From Pseudomonas sp. KU26590 (lineage in GTDB: Bacteria; Pseudomonadota; Gammaproteobacteria; Pseudomonadales; Pseudomonadaceae): DNA of 64,000 bases. Location: the NCBI RefSeq assembly GCF_026153515.1, contig NZ_CP110644.1, positions 3,067,501-3,131,500 on the forward strand, written 5' to 3'. A program made the position numbers and the translations under genes. Below, piece by piece: positions 45,301 through 53,140 of this stretch (positions are counted from its first letter, which is position 1; each line of letters opens with the position of its first letter). The notes beneath the pieces are model-generated. The model ran no database searches. It saw only the letters and a program-made list of their open reading frames with translations, and was not told the DNA's origin.

Positions 45301-48300
45301 CGGCGGTGCGGTGATATCAGGTGCGGTGACAGAACCCGGCAGCGAGGGCAGGGTGCTGGCGTCGGTCTGGGTCACGCTCAACACCTGACCGTCCAGCTGC
45401 GCCGGACTCAGGGTCACGGCAAAACTGCCGTTGCCGGCGACGACGGCCGAGCCAAGCAAGTTTCCGCTGGCGTCGCGCACTTGCACGGTATCGCCCGCAA
45501 TGCCAGTCCCGGAAACGGTCAGGCCGTTATTGCTGATGGTGATCCCGGTGGGCGCATCCGGCGCAGTGGTGTCCGGCGCGGTGAATGGGGACGCCGGGGA
45601 GATGTTGCCTGCTGCGTCGGTCTGTTTGACCTGCAGCACCTGGCCGTCGTCCTGGGTCGAGTTGAGGGTGACGTTGAAGCGACCGGTCACCGGGTCAGCC
45701 GTTGCGGTGCCCAGCACGTTGCCATTGGCGTCCCGTACATTGACGGTGGCGCCGGGTTCGCCCTGGCCGCTCAGCGTCAGGCCGTCGGCGCTCAGGGTGA
45801 GGCTGGTGGGAGCGTCGGGCGCCTGAATGTCCGCTGCCTGCAATGGCACCGCTGGAGACGCCAGGGCCGAGCCATCGACTTGCGAGACGCTGAGGTTCTG
45901 GCCGTTGATCTGCGCGCTGGACAGGGTGACTTCAAAGCGTCCGTCACTGCCAACCACGGCGCTGCCCAGCGTTGCGCCGAGGGCGTCTTTGACGGTGACG
46001 GTGGCACCGATCTGGCCGTTACCGGTCACGATCAGGCCGTTGGCCGACAGATCAAGGTTGGTCACAGGTGCCGGTGCGCTCAGGTCCGGCGCAGTGACCG
46101 GAGCCGCCACCGACTGGTTGCCGGCGGCGTCGGCCTGGGTGACTTGCAGCAACTGACCGTCGGTTTGTGCGGTCGTCAGGGTCAGGGTAAAGCTGCCGTC
46201 GGCGCCAGCCTGGCCGGTGCCGATGACGTTGCCCGCAGCATCACGCACCGTCACGCTGGCCCCGGCTTCACCGACGCCGGTCAGGGTCAGACCGTTGCCG
46301 TCGAGAACAAGGTTGGTCAGCGCGGCGGGTGCCTGGGTGTCGGGGGTGACAAAGGTCACGGTGGCGGGTGCGCCGCCGCTGCTGTCACTGGCGCTGATCG
46401 ACAACGTTTGTCCGTTGTTCTGCGGGGTGTTCAAGGTCACGCTGAACTGCCCGTTCGCCGCCGCGATTGCGGTGCCGAGCACGGTCCCGTTGGCGTCGGT
46501 GACGGTGATCGTCGACCCGGCCTCGCCGGTGCCCGTCAGCGTGGTGCCGCTGGCGTCGATGCTGATGGCGGCCGGTTGCAGCGGGCCGTCAAGGTCCGGT
46601 GCGCTGACTGGCGCGGCGGGCGATGGATTCCCGGCGGCGTCGTTCAATACCACTTGCAGCGCCTGACCGTTGGTTTGCGCCGAAGCGAGGGTGACCGTGA
46701 AGTTACCGGTCGCGGAGGTCACGCCGGTCCCGATGACATTGCCGAGGGCATCCCGTACCGAAACGGTCGAGCCCGGTTCGCCTCGGCCGGTGAGGGTCAG
46801 TCCGTTGCTGGCCACGCTGAGCTCGGTGGCAGCGGAAGGGCCGGTGATGTCGGGCGCGGTGACGGGAACGGTCACCGAGCTTTCGCCCTGACCGTCGACC
46901 GCGACCACGTCGAGCACTTCGCCGTTGGCCTGGGCCGGATTGAGTACGACGGTGAAGCTGCCGTTGCTGCCCACTGTCGCACTGCCGAGCAGCACGCCGT
47001 TGGCATCGCGCACCTGAACCACCGAACCGGCGCTCGCGGTGCCGCTCAACTGGGTGCCGTCGGCATTGATGACCAGGCCGGAAGGCGTCGCCGGACCACT
47101 GGCGTCCGGCGCCGTCACCACCAGCACGGGGGAAGGCAGGCCTGCGGTGTCGGTCTGGGTGAACTGCACCTGATCACCGGGATTGACCGGGGTGGTCAGC
47201 GTGGTTTCAAAGGTGCCGTTTGCCCCGACGATCGCGGTGCCGATGGGTGTGCCGCTGGCACCGACGATGGTGACCGTGGCGCCGACTTCGCCCTTGCCGG
47301 AGACCTGCGTGCCGTCCGCGCTGATTACCACATCGGTGACTTGCGAGGGTGGGGTGGTGTCGGCGGCGGTCAGCTCGGCCGAGGCAGAGTTGCCCGCCGA
47401 ATCCGTGGCGCTGATGTTGAGTTTTTCACCGTTGAGCTGCGCCGTGTCCAGGGTGACGCTGAACGTGCCGTCGAGGCCGGCGCGGGTGGCGCCAATGACC
47501 GCGCCCGACGCGTTGCGCACGAGGACGCGAGCGCCCGCTTCGGCACGACCGGTGAGGGTCAGGCCGTCAGCCGACAGAACGAAATCCGAAGGCGCCGCCG
47601 GCGGCGTGGTGTCCGGTGCTTGCAGGGGAACGTTGGCGGAGGTGTTGCCGGCGGCATCGGTGAGGGTGACCTGCAGCGGCTGACCGGCGTTTTGCGGCGC
47701 GTTCAGGGTGATGTTGAACAGCCCGTCAGTGCCCACAACGGCAGTGCCGAGCACGTTGCCGTTGGCATCGATGACGCTCGCGGTGCTGCCAACTTCGCCA
47801 CGGCCACTGACAATCGAGCCGTTGCCGCTGATGGCAATGCCGGTCGGGGCATCCGGCGGCGTCACATCCCCGCCGGGCGGCGTGACGTCGATGTCCGGCG
47901 CCTGGGCTTGAGCGGGCGGGGAAACGTTGCCGGATGCGTCGACCGCATTGACGGTCAGCGACTGACCGTCAGTTTGCGGCGGGTTGAGGCCGAGGCTAAA
48001 GGTGCCGTCCGCGCCAACGGTGCCGCTGCCCAGCAGGGTGCCGTCGGCGGCGCGCACTTGAATGGTCGCGCCGACTTCGCCGGAGCCGGTGATGCGCGTG
48101 CCATCGGCGCTGACCACAAGATTGCCGGGTGCATTGGGTGGCGTGGTGTCGCCCCCCGGTGGGACGTCGATGTCTGGCGCCAGCGCTTGAGCAGGTGGGG
48201 AGACGTTGCCTGCGGCGTCAACCGCGTTGACGGTCAGCGACTGGCCGTCGGTTTGCGCCGGGCTGAGGGTAAGGCTGAAGGTGCCGTCTGCCCCGACCAC

Positions 48301-49467
48301 AGCGCTGCCGAGCAGCGTGCCATCGGCGGCGCGCACCTGAACGGTCGCGCCCGCTTCACCGGAGCCAGTCAGCCGGGTGCCGTTGGCACTGACGGCCAGA
48401 TTGGCCGGCGCATCGGGTGGCGTGGTGTCGCCTGGGGGGGTGACGTCGATGTCCGGCGCCAAGGCTTGAGCGGGTACGGAGATATTGCCGGCGGGGTCAG
48501 TTGCCGTCACGGTCAACGACTGGCCATCGGTTTGCGCCGGGCTCAGTGTAAGGCTGAAGGTGCCATCTGTCGCAACGATGCCGCTGCCCAGCAGGGTGCC
48601 ATCGGCGGCGCGCACTTGAATGGTGGCACCCGCTTCACCGGTACCGGTCAGCACGCTACCCGTGGGGTTGACCGCCAGGTTACCCGGCGCAGGAGGGGGT
48701 GTGGTGTCTGACCCTGGGGGTGTTCCGCCGTCGATATCGGGCGTAGGCGCCTGAGTGGAAGGGGACACGTTGCCTGCGGCGTCGGTGGCGCTGACCGCCA
48801 GGGGCTGGCCGCTCGTTTGCGGGGGGTTTAGCGTCACGCTGAAGCTGCCGTCCGGCGCCACGACACCGCTGCCGAGGAGGGTGCCGGCGTTGTTTCGTAC
48901 CTGAATGGTTGCACCGGCTTCACTGGTGCCGGTCAGTAACGTGCCGTCTGCACTGACGAGCAGGTTGCCCGGGGCCACGGGGGCTGACGTGTCAGCGGCG
49001 TTTCCGCCGCCGCCGCCACCACCGCCGCCGCCCCCTGCGACGCCCCCCGCTGCTGCTGCCGCACCGCCGGCGCCCAACAGGCCGAGCCCGGCAATTGCAA
49101 AGGTGGGGGTAGCACCGTCCACCAGGCCGGCGTCTGCGATTAATTCGTCCAGCGAATTGACTTTATCGAAGGTAAAACCGTTGAAGGACTGAGTGTCGTA
49201 CTGCGCCTGCCAAAGGGTACCGTCTTCGCTCTGGAACACCATGTCGCTGTTCGGACCCTCAGGCGCGGTGTTAAAGAAGTTGGCGACTTTGATGTGCTCG
49301 CCGTTCTTCAAGTTCACGACAAGGTCTTGCCCGTTGCGGGAGACCGAAGCGACTTGGCTGGGTGGAACAGGCATTTGAACAACTGACGGTGAATCGAGTG
49401 ACAGATCCCCCCATGTTTTGGCAGTAAGTTCGGAGGTGGCTTTATTAGCTACAACGATATTGTCCAT
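36319..49467 (-). CDS. giant BapA-like adhesin with 41 Ig-like repeats
   Basis: The ATG at 49467 (AGGA eight bases before; an in-frame GTG at 49497 is less likely) gives 4382 residues. Layout: BapA-type prefix domain (about 1-125), Ala-rich then poly-Gly linker (136-155), 41 Ig-like repeats of about 86 residues (about 157-3680) with the core LTGTGEAGATVTVRDANG, two larger related domains (about 3680-4220), and an RTX-like end with GTAGNDTLDGS and GGAGNDTL near 4240-4270, followed by a type I secretion signal. There is no N-terminal Sec signal, as expected for type I export. The AAAAAGGV stretch resembles the di-alanine site cut by LapG-type proteases. The protein is expected on the cell surface, acting in adhesion and biofilm. 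Confidence 0.95.
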   Translation of the reverse strand: MDNIVVANKATSELTAKTWGDLSLDSPSVVQMPVPPSQVASVSRNGQDLVVNLKNGEHIKVANFFNTAPEGPNSDMVFQSEDGTLWQAQYDTQSFNGFTFDKVNSLDELIADAGLVDGATPTFAIAGLGLLGAGGAAAAAGGVAGGGGGGGGGGGNAADTSAPVAPGNLLVSADGTLLTGTSEAGATIQVRNNAGTLLGSGVVAPDGSFSVTLNPPQTSGQPLAVSATDAAGNVSPSTQAPTPDIDGGTPPGSDTTPPPAPGNLAVNPTGSVLTGTGEAGATIQVRAADGTLLGSGIVATDGTFSLTLSPAQTDGQSLTVTATDPAGNISVPAQALAPDIDVTPPGDTTPPDAPANLAVSANGTRLTGSGEAGATVQVRAADGTLLGSAVVGADGTFSLTLSPAQTDGQSLTVNAVDAAGNVSPPAQALAPDIDVPPGGDTTPPNAPGNLVVSADGTRITGSGEVGATIQVRAADGTLLGSGTVGADGTFSLGLNPPQTDGQSLTVNAVDASGNVSPPAQAQAPDIDVTPPGGDVTPPDAPTGIAISGNGSIVSGRGEVGSTASVIDANGNVLGTAVVGTDGLFNITLNAPQNAGQPLQVTLTDAAGNTSANVPLQAPDTTPPAAPSDFVLSADGLTLTGRAEAGARVLVRNASGAVIGATRAGLDGTFSVTLDTAQLNGEKLNISATDSAGNSASAELTAADTTPPSQVTDVVISADGTQVSGKGEVGATVTIVGASGTPIGTAIVGANGTFETTLTTPVNPGDQVQFTQTDTAGLPSPVLVVTAPDASGPATPSGLVINADGTQLSGTASAGSVVQVRDANGVLLGSATVGSNGSFTVVLNPAQANGEVLDVVAVDGQGESSVTVPVTAPDITGPSAATELSVASNGLTLTGRGEPGSTVSVRDALGNVIGTGVTSATGNFTVTLASAQTNGQALQVVLNDAAGNPSPAAPVSAPDLDGPLQPAAISIDASGTTLTGTGEAGSTITVTDANGTVLGTAIAAANGQFSVTLNTPQNNGQTLSISASDSSGGAPATVTFVTPDTQAPAALTNLVLDGNGLTLTGVGEAGASVTVRDAAGNVIGTGQAGADGSFTLTLTTAQTDGQLLQVTQADAAGNQSVAAPVTAPDLSAPAPVTNLDLSANGLIVTGNGQIGATVTVKDALGATLGSAVVGSDGRFEVTLSSAQINGQNLSVSQVDGSALASPAVPLQAADIQAPDAPTSLTLSADGLTLSGQGEPGATVNVRDANGNVLGTATADPVTGRFNVTLNSTQDDGQVLQVKQTDAAGNISPASPFTAPDTTAPDAPTGITISNNGLTVSGTGIAGDTVQVRDASGNLLGSAVVAGNGSFAVTLSPAQLDGQVLSVTQTDASTLPSLPGSVTAPDITAPPAPSGLSLDGNGVLTGTTVADGSVKILDANGVQIGTATAGTDGTFTVNLSPILSNGETVQVVATDGPNDSLPTAVFAPDTTRPVDVTNLAISPDGASVSGVGEPGTTVTVRGPGNQQLGIGTVGQDGTFVIGLDQPVASNTTVDVISTDAAGNASNPVALAGPDGTQLATPNGMAISTDGFIMTGAATAGSTVTILDSNGVSLGSGRVNSFGRFSILMRFAQLNAQTLHVVSTDDAGHTSVTALVVANDLTAPDAPAGLTINADGSVVSGRGEAGSTVAIANSGGTVLGSGTVAPNGTFAITVTPSQLDGQPLTATQTDLAGNVSQSGSVIAPDLTAPNAATGLTINNVGTVVNGLGEAGATVTIRDAAGNILATGLVNQSGQFQVTLPNAVTTGAPLNVTLTDAAGNVSAGASLTTVDTTPPALPQNLLISANGSTLTGTGEAGATVKVLDANGTLLGTALVASDGTFTVTLAPAPNNGQALDISQTDPSGNVSPSANLTAPDITPPAALTQVAVNADGLTVTGRGEPGATVSVRTAGGALLGTALVAANGAFSVTLSTAQINAEVLTVTQEDPPGNVSTAVNVTSVDLTAPDSPTALLLSGSGVQLAGNAEAGSTVTVRDASGNVLGSGVAGANGVFQVSLSSPQLNGQSLSVTSTDAAGNVSVAAPYQAADTTAPAAASNLAVSANGLTLGGTGEAGATVVVRDANGNALGTATVAANGSFTVGLNPAAVAGSTLTVVQTDAAGNPSDASTVIAPGNLAEPAPLNLALSADGLTLTGTANAGSTVSIRTASGVLLGTALVNGDGTFSAQLNAAQLNGESLSAIATSSDGINSLATGYLAADVTAPGQLTDLVLNTNGVTLTGHGEVGATVTVLGTGGVILGTGQVGADGNFSLTLSAPQIAGQSLSISQTDVAGNESASVDLTARDLIAPNAPLALAVTPDGAVLSGTGEPGATVNVFNAAGALVGSGSVRIDGTFQLTLTTPQANGELLAVTLTDAAGNISLPASLTSVDTTAPLALTQLNISSDGATLTGRGEAGAIVTVTNTLGTVLGTVTVGVTGAFTLVLAPALTNAEVLTLVQRDAVGNVSPQASLTTPDFTPPDQLDNVRINAAGAVITGTGEAGATVTVRDAGGTLLGTTLVLTDGTFSVTLSTPQINNQVLSVQQADPPGNVSVPATVIAPDLTPPAVATDLQFNASGSVLSGSGEAGAGVRITLADGTQVGTGTVGVDGKFLITLTQTQNAGQPVFVVLTDAANNASAAGSLASPDLTPPAAVTNVQINDTGVVVSGRGEAGASLLITDAAGNIVGTGVVGVDGNFAVSLSVPQTNGELLSIVQRDAAGNPSAGAPVTAPDITPPALPVLAPLSANGLTLTGTGEVGATVKVTSATGASLGTTTVLGDGTFSVTLSSAQLNGQTLNVTQTDAANNVSGTVVYQAADVTDPLAVTNLSVSQDGLTLSGRGEPGATVSVALTGAAQGTPALGTAIVRADGTFSVPLTTAQLNGQSLSVVQVDAAQNDSISVAVTAPDSTPPAVPVFTSLTGNGTILQGTAEANSTVTVTSANGTLLGSAQVGANGQYSVTLSPAQTNGQVISIVATDAANNHSAPLVQQVPDTQAHDPVSNLTISADYLLLAGRGEAGATVTVKNSLGATLGTGQVAANGTFVVTLVPGVTANNVLTVGQVDASNNVSGTLDLTVPVTPPPNAPTSLLVSADGLSVTGNAATGTTITVYSATGVVLGTAATNAGGTFNVTLNSAQTNGQSLGVTASTGAGGASLPAAVLAADTTPPAVLSDLAVSATGTLVSGRGEAGATVTITTAAGVTLGTALVNAGGTFGVVLNTAQANGQILNAYQTDTAGLPSAILTVTAPDTTAPNAPASLVLNGAGTVLSGIGEAGATVTVRSSLGVVLGTATVAVDGTFNANLSAAQLNGQLLSVSQRDVAGNVSLLANLSAVDTTPPAALTNVALNVAGLQVSGNGEAGATVRVTNAAGVVLGSAVVSAAGGFVVLLSSAQLNGQVLSVQQADVAGNASVVATVNAPDLQAPNPPSALVLAANGLTLSGNGEVGATVRVFNASGTLLGTTTVGAGGTFNLTLNAAQLDGQALTVRQVDVAGNVSAAGSLVAADITPPGAPTAVAVNASGSVVTGTGVAGSTVTVRNAIGAVLGSTTVAANGSFSVALSAAQINNQVLSISQADAAGNVSISASAIAPDLTPPAAPGALLVSVDGLTVSGTGEIGSTVQIKSTGGAVLGTGTVGATGLFSVTLAPAQINGETLLVSLTDIKGNLSVAANVTAPDIDVNTPVIASDNLATASVSLVPVKTTQNVADSFSTLLAGFSKAFVFTVNSGTTLDPTLTLTTGSAVSLLDGVVYTLQVKNASGSWVTLDVNGNGGLLDLVALTGQGVRVNIADLQGGDYRLVVSSTGIGVVTTVTTQLQLDVTSLTQFNGVAGAAVTGNVITNVGTDGQVDVTGPDNGAVLQVLKNGSYVTASAGTTVQGLYGTLTIDASGNYSYTPNGAVASVGKVDVFSYQLVHPNGLSDTANLYVRIDSPQATEVWSDTNLASPALLVDATNDIAVSDITLVNKEVITNSTLGSFSVPVLGGGNGSWNTSVAAGTISDLTVVVSSSNVASLLGSLTVGLYKLNTATGQYVLVKSYGGSALANLGGNSYGIRFDDQTAGSYQVKISSGGIGVLTTVNASLINDATYTNQFVVSSYTPVAGNLLTDTAGGGADVLGSAYTVLSVLAAGNYVTPGYNGTTILGTYGSLLVQADGRYTYTLTPGQTNAVIGHEDIFTYQLKHPNGTTDTATLTVDLEQAGAAVTTSFAALSTVANVDDHSATAVATTGAELIQGTAGNDTLDGSHGGAVTLQGGAGNDTLIIADQHFASVDGGTGTDTLLWAGGDATINLGDLQSRIHNIEVLDLNHTSAVALTISLADLVSITSADNNTLIIKGGSEDSVHMTNTWVAGGAQQADGVDYTQYTPQEDPTHHLWVQNGIHVV
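38430..48999 (-). repeat. 41 tandem Ig-like coding repeats (about 258 bp each)
   Basis: Each unit starts near D-x-T-x-P-x-A and contains a Gly-x-Gly-Glu-x-Gly-Ala turn and D-A-A-G-N-x-S. The first four units (48.0-49.0 kb) are the most alike and carry longer Pro/Gly-rich linkers; later units differ at many positions. Homologous shuffling is likely, and long antisense open frames here are a by-product of the composition. Confidence 0.92.
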
Positions 49468-50082
49468 TCTGACAGTCCTTTTCTTCGCTTTTGGCACTAC
49501 AACAACGCGGTTAATGGCGTGTCATACCAGCCGCCCGATCATCGAATCAGGCGCAACTTTGTTTCTTATTAGGATGAAAGCCGTTTGCCATTAATTTAGA
49601 TTGGAACCACCCAATATCAATAGAAAATAGTTTGACGTTTCGCCATGTGACGAAATGAATATGCCGTAACGCAATGAATAAGCTGAGAATATTCTGGATT
49701 AGATGACGATCTACCGGTCGTCGGCGCGTTGCGCAAATGGCTCCGTATGGGTGGAAACGTTTGCGTTTATCGAGTCGATTAGTGGAAGACTGACAATGGC
49801 CGCCGGGACGTGATCGATCTTGTTAAGCACATTCACCTGGATGCCCGACCGTTGGGCAGAGGCGCCTTCTTTAAATGACTGCAAACGATCCAGAACACGG
49901 CGTTTTTAAAAAAACGCCCACAAGGAGGCCAGCCAAATACTTGTTCGCTCATGTTGCAAAGGCTGTAAGGTGGTGAGTTACCACCGTACGAGGCTATTTC
50001 GCTCACCCAGGAAGCTCGCACTCCAGCCCCCCATTCCACCCACCGGTCCATCGTGTGGCGTGAATTCAGCAGGAGTTTGCTC
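49468..50082. promoter_or_regulatory. divergent control region of adhesin and XRE regulator genes
   Basis: This 615-bp gap is much more AT-rich than its surroundings at 49530-49700, which fits a promoter for the large adhesin operon. A near-perfect 20-bp palindrome, GGCGTTTTT-AA-AAAAACGCC (49899-49918), lies nearer the XRE gene and may be an operator. No gene is supported in it. Confidence 0.5.
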
Positions 50083-50574
50083 ATGGAAAAGCTTGGCACG
50101 CGTTTGAGAAAAGAGCGCAAACGGTTAGGCCTGACGCAAATCGCGTTCGCCAGAATTGGCGGCGTCGAACCTAACGCCCAGGGTCACTACGAAAGTGGCC
50201 ATCGATCACCCAAAGCCGATTACCTCCAGCGCGTCTGCGACGCCGGCGTCGATATGCATTACCTGTTTTCCGGTAATAGCCTCATCGGTTTGGTGGACGG
50301 ACTCGACGCCGACGATCGATCCTTGCCGACCAGGACGGTCCTGAGCAGTAACCGCGACGTCATTATTTCAAACCGCAACGCGGTTGGCATTCTGGGCACG
50401 CTGCACCAGAGCCTTGACGACACGACTCAAGTCATCGTCGACGTCGCCACCTGCTTCAGCACCCGCCACGTGGATAGCCGTGAAGAGCAATTTGCCGCCC
50501 AGGTGCGGGACTTTCAGGAAGACTCGCGACGCTTCATCGGCCTGGCCATGATGAAAGTCCAGCAAAGCGCCTGA
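50083..50574 (+). CDS. XRE-family transcriptional regulator
   Basis: The ATG at 50083, seven bases after AGGAG, gives 163 residues. The N-terminal helix-turn-helix domain (LGTRLRKERKRLGLTQIAFARIGG, residues about 4-27, then NAQGHYESGHRSPKADYLQRV) is followed by a C-terminal half with helices of unknown role. It resembles phage-type and Pseudomonas regulators with the sequence GVDMHYLFSG after the DNA-binding domain. It is divergent from the giant adhesin gene, so it may control it, itself, or both. Codon use is near that of its neighbours. Confidence 0.82.
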   Translation: MEKLGTRLRKERKRLGLTQIAFARIGGVEPNAQGHYESGHRSPKADYLQRVCDAGVDMHYLFSGNSLIGLVDGLDADDRSLPTRTVLSSNRDVIISNRNAVGILGTLHQSLDDTTQVIVDVATCFSTRHVDSREEQFAAQVRDFQEDSRRFIGLAMMKVQQSA

Positions 50575-50639
50575 TCGGCAACGTCCGTTGCCATCCTGTC
50601 AGCGGTAATGAGCGCCGCTGTTCCCTTCACAGAACGCTG

Positions 50640-52595
50640 TCACAGAACGATCGCCGCCGCAGGCACGCCCGGCGTTGAGCCGAGCCATTCAAGGCTCTGC
50701 TTCAGGGGCATCGGGCGTGAGAACAGGTAGCCCTGAACCAGCGTGCAGCCCAGGGTCCGCAACGCCTCCAGCTCCGCTTCGGTTTCAACGCCTTCGCTGA
50801 CGCATTGCAGATCCATGTCCTGACTCAGCGCCAGCAGTGATTTGACGATCTTGAAACTCGCGGCGTTCTGGTGGATGTCGGTGATGAACGAGCGGTCGAT
50901 CTTCAGCTTGGTCAACGGCAGGGCGTGGAGCTGGGTCAGGCTCGAGTAGCCGGTGCCGAAGTCGTCCAGGGAAATGCCGCAGCCCAGTACACGGAACGCG
51001 TTGATCGCCCGTTGCGCTTGAACGAGGTCCTTGATGACGGCGGTTTCGGTGATTTCCAGGTCCAGCCGGGTGGCGTCGAAGCCGCTGCGGCGGATCACCT
51101 CGATCAACTGTTCGACGGCGTCCATCGACGAGCAGTCGTGGGCCGACAGGTTGAATGCCAGCCTGATATCGGCAGGCCACAACTGCGCAGCGTGCAGGGC
51201 CTTCTCAAGCAAGGTTGGCGTCAGTCGGTTCATCAACCCGATGCGCTCGGCCACCCCGATGAATTGCCCTGGCGCGACGTTGCCCAGCTTCGGGCTCATC
51301 CACCGGGCCAGTGCTTCGAACGCCACCGTGCGTGACGTGCGGATGTCGACGATCGGCTGAAACACCAGATTGAACTCTTCGGCGACGTTGGCCTGGCGCA
51401 GGCCCTGCTCGGTGAGCACGTCGCGCTTGAGGCGCTGATGCTGGCTGGAAGAGAACATGCACAGCTCGCCGGGTGTTTCGCGCTTGCTGGTGTAGAGGGC
51501 GTAATCGGCGAATTCGTAGGCCTCCGTCGAGGTGCTCGCCAGGTCGGGGAACACCACCAGGCCCATGGAGGCGCTGATGCTGACCTGAATATCGCCGATC
51601 ACGAAGGGCTGGCGCATGGTGCGACACAGCGACTGGCCTTGTTTGATCAGCTCGCTTTCGTCGTCGGCCCTGACGATGATCAGCCCGAACTCATCGCCGC
51701 CCAGCCGGGCCACGTGCAACTGCTCGCTGGCAAACGCCCGCAGTCGCTGGCCCACCTGACGCAACAGTTTGTCGCCCACGCCGTGGCCATAGGAATCGTT
51801 GATCGGCTTGAAACCGTCCAGATCGATCATCCCCACCGCCAGCCGCGCATTGTTCTGCCGGGCGTGGTTCAGTTCACGGTCGAGCAGGTTGAAAAACTGT
51901 CGTCGGTTGGGCAGGCCGGTGAGGCTGTCTTCGTTGGCCAGCCGTTGGTTTTCATCGCTGAGCTTTTCCGTGCGTATCTGCATGTTCACCAGCCGGGTGA
52001 ACTCGCCATAGTGGTTCTGCAGCACCACGATCATCGCCAGCGACACAAGGAGCACGTTGACCGCCATGGCGGTGTAGGTCGCGTTGCCGGCGGTGGCGAA
52101 AAACGCCACGAAGGCGATATTGACCACCGCAGTGGTCATCATTGCCGAGGACGGCAGGTGCATCAGGCAGAAGATGCAGACGACGACCGTGATCGCCATG
52201 TAGAAAGCCACGTGGGACTTGGTGTAGGTGTCGCCATAGGGAAACAGCAGCAGCGCCCATATCGTGAAGCCGAACGCGATGAACACCGTGAGCTGATTGG
52301 TGCGCGTGAGTTTTCTGAAGATCTGCGCGGTGGTGATGGGCTGACCCCGGCTCTGCCACCAGAGTACCGCTCGCAGGGCACCCACCAGGGTCAACAGCAG
52401 CGGGATGTAAACGGTCAGCCATACCGGAGCGATGCCGTAATGGGTGGCCGCCAGCGCGAGGGTGTTGATCAGCAGAATGACGTACATCATGGGCAGCTGT
52501 CTGGACAGCGCGATGTATTGCGCTTCCATCAGACGCGTATTGTCCTGCTGGACGCTGACCAGCGCTTTTAATCGATCGAGAGACGGGAATTTCAT
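50640..52595 (-). CDS. membrane GGDEF-EAL cyclic-di-GMP protein
   Basis: The ATG at 52595 gives 651 residues (MKFPSLDRLKALVSVQQ). There are five or six membrane helices in residues of about 40-205, then GGDEF (about 220-380) with intact RLGGDEFG and EAL (about 400-640) with FEALARW, DDFGTGYSS, KIDRSF and SEGVET. Both catalytic motifs look functional, so it could make or break c-di-GMP; no RxxD inhibitory site is evident before GGDEF. The membrane part is not a named sensor domain. It sits beside the adhesin locus, which fits c-di-GMP control of adhesion, but no direct link is proven. It ends 65 bp from the XRE gene on the opposite strand. Confidence 0.92.
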   Translation of the reverse strand: MKFPSLDRLKALVSVQQDNTRLMEAQYIALSRQLPMMYVILLINTLALAATHYGIAPVWLTVYIPLLLTLVGALRAVLWWQSRGQPITTAQIFRKLTRTNQLTVFIAFGFTIWALLLFPYGDTYTKSHVAFYMAITVVVCIFCLMHLPSSAMMTTAVVNIAFVAFFATAGNATYTAMAVNVLLVSLAMIVVLQNHYGEFTRLVNMQIRTEKLSDENQRLANEDSLTGLPNRRQFFNLLDRELNHARQNNARLAVGMIDLDGFKPINDSYGHGVGDKLLRQVGQRLRAFASEQLHVARLGGDEFGLIIVRADDESELIKQGQSLCRTMRQPFVIGDIQVSISASMGLVVFPDLASTSTEAYEFADYALYTSKRETPGELCMFSSSQHQRLKRDVLTEQGLRQANVAEEFNLVFQPIVDIRTSRTVAFEALARWMSPKLGNVAPGQFIGVAERIGLMNRLTPTLLEKALHAAQLWPADIRLAFNLSAHDCSSMDAVEQLIEVIRRSGFDATRLDLEITETAVIKDLVQAQRAINAFRVLGCGISLDDFGTGYSSLTQLHALPLTKLKIDRSFITDIHQNAASFKIVKSLLALSQDMDLQCVSEGVETEAELEALRTLGCTLVQGYLFSRPMPLKQSLEWLGSTPGVPAAAIVL

Positions 52596-52852
52596 GACTG
52601 GGAACCCAACACGCGCAATGAAAAGAAACGGTAAACCCACAACTTGCAGTGCTGCAGAACTTTAGGACTGTTCCAGGATATCGGCGGGGGAATGGGTTTC
52701 TGTAACGCCAGACTCCCTGCACCGCGGGTGGTGTCACAGGCGCAATGCGTTCAAGCGGCGCTGCGACAGCGCCTGTTCACTGGAATCATTCGGCGTGGCC
52801 CCAGTCAATGCTATTAGCCACCTTCAATGACTATCAGAAAAAGGACCCCTTC

Positions 52853-53140
52853 ATGTTTGCGCGCGGCGATGTTTATAACGAGTGGATGCAACTATCGGCG
52901 AGCGATGAGCACTATACCGAAGCGGCGGAAAACGGCTGTCAACTGGAAGTCCGGGCGCGTGCCAATGGCGATGCCGTCGAGGTTCTGGTGTGTGTTTATG
53001 CGGCGGACGGAGAAAAGGTGGTGGAGCACATGCAACGGCTGCCGGGGTCGGAATGGACTGTGGAGCAGGGGCTCGAACGAGGGCGCGATCACGCCGAGCG
53101 CATTGCAGCAGGCGAGTCCGTGGAGCTGCCGTTCGCCTGA
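52853..53140 (+). CDS. small acidic hypothetical protein
   Basis: The ATG at 52853, seven bases after AGGA, gives 95 residues (MFARGDVYNEWMQLSASDEH). It is soluble and acidic with a beta-rich middle (QLEVRARANGDAVEVLVCVYA) and a helical C-terminus (EQGLERGRDHAERIAAG). No family is recognised. A longer frame to 52745 exists but without a ribosome site. Confidence 0.65.
   Translation: MFARGDVYNEWMQLSASDEHYTEAAENGCQLEVRARANGDAVEVLVCVYAADGEKVVEHMQRLPGSEWTVEQGLERGRDHAERIAAGESVELPFA

Noticed and set aside
45124..48711. 1195-residue open frame on the plus strand opposite the adhesin gene
   Set aside because: It lies antisense to the repeats, has no ribosome site, a composition rich in Arg/Gly/His/Gln and no domain; it arises because each repeat has the same codon bias.
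49468..49497. GTG start of the adhesin 10 codons upstream
   Set aside because: The ATG at 49467 has AGGA eight bases before it; the GTG has none and the stretch PKAKKRTVR is the translated ribosome site.
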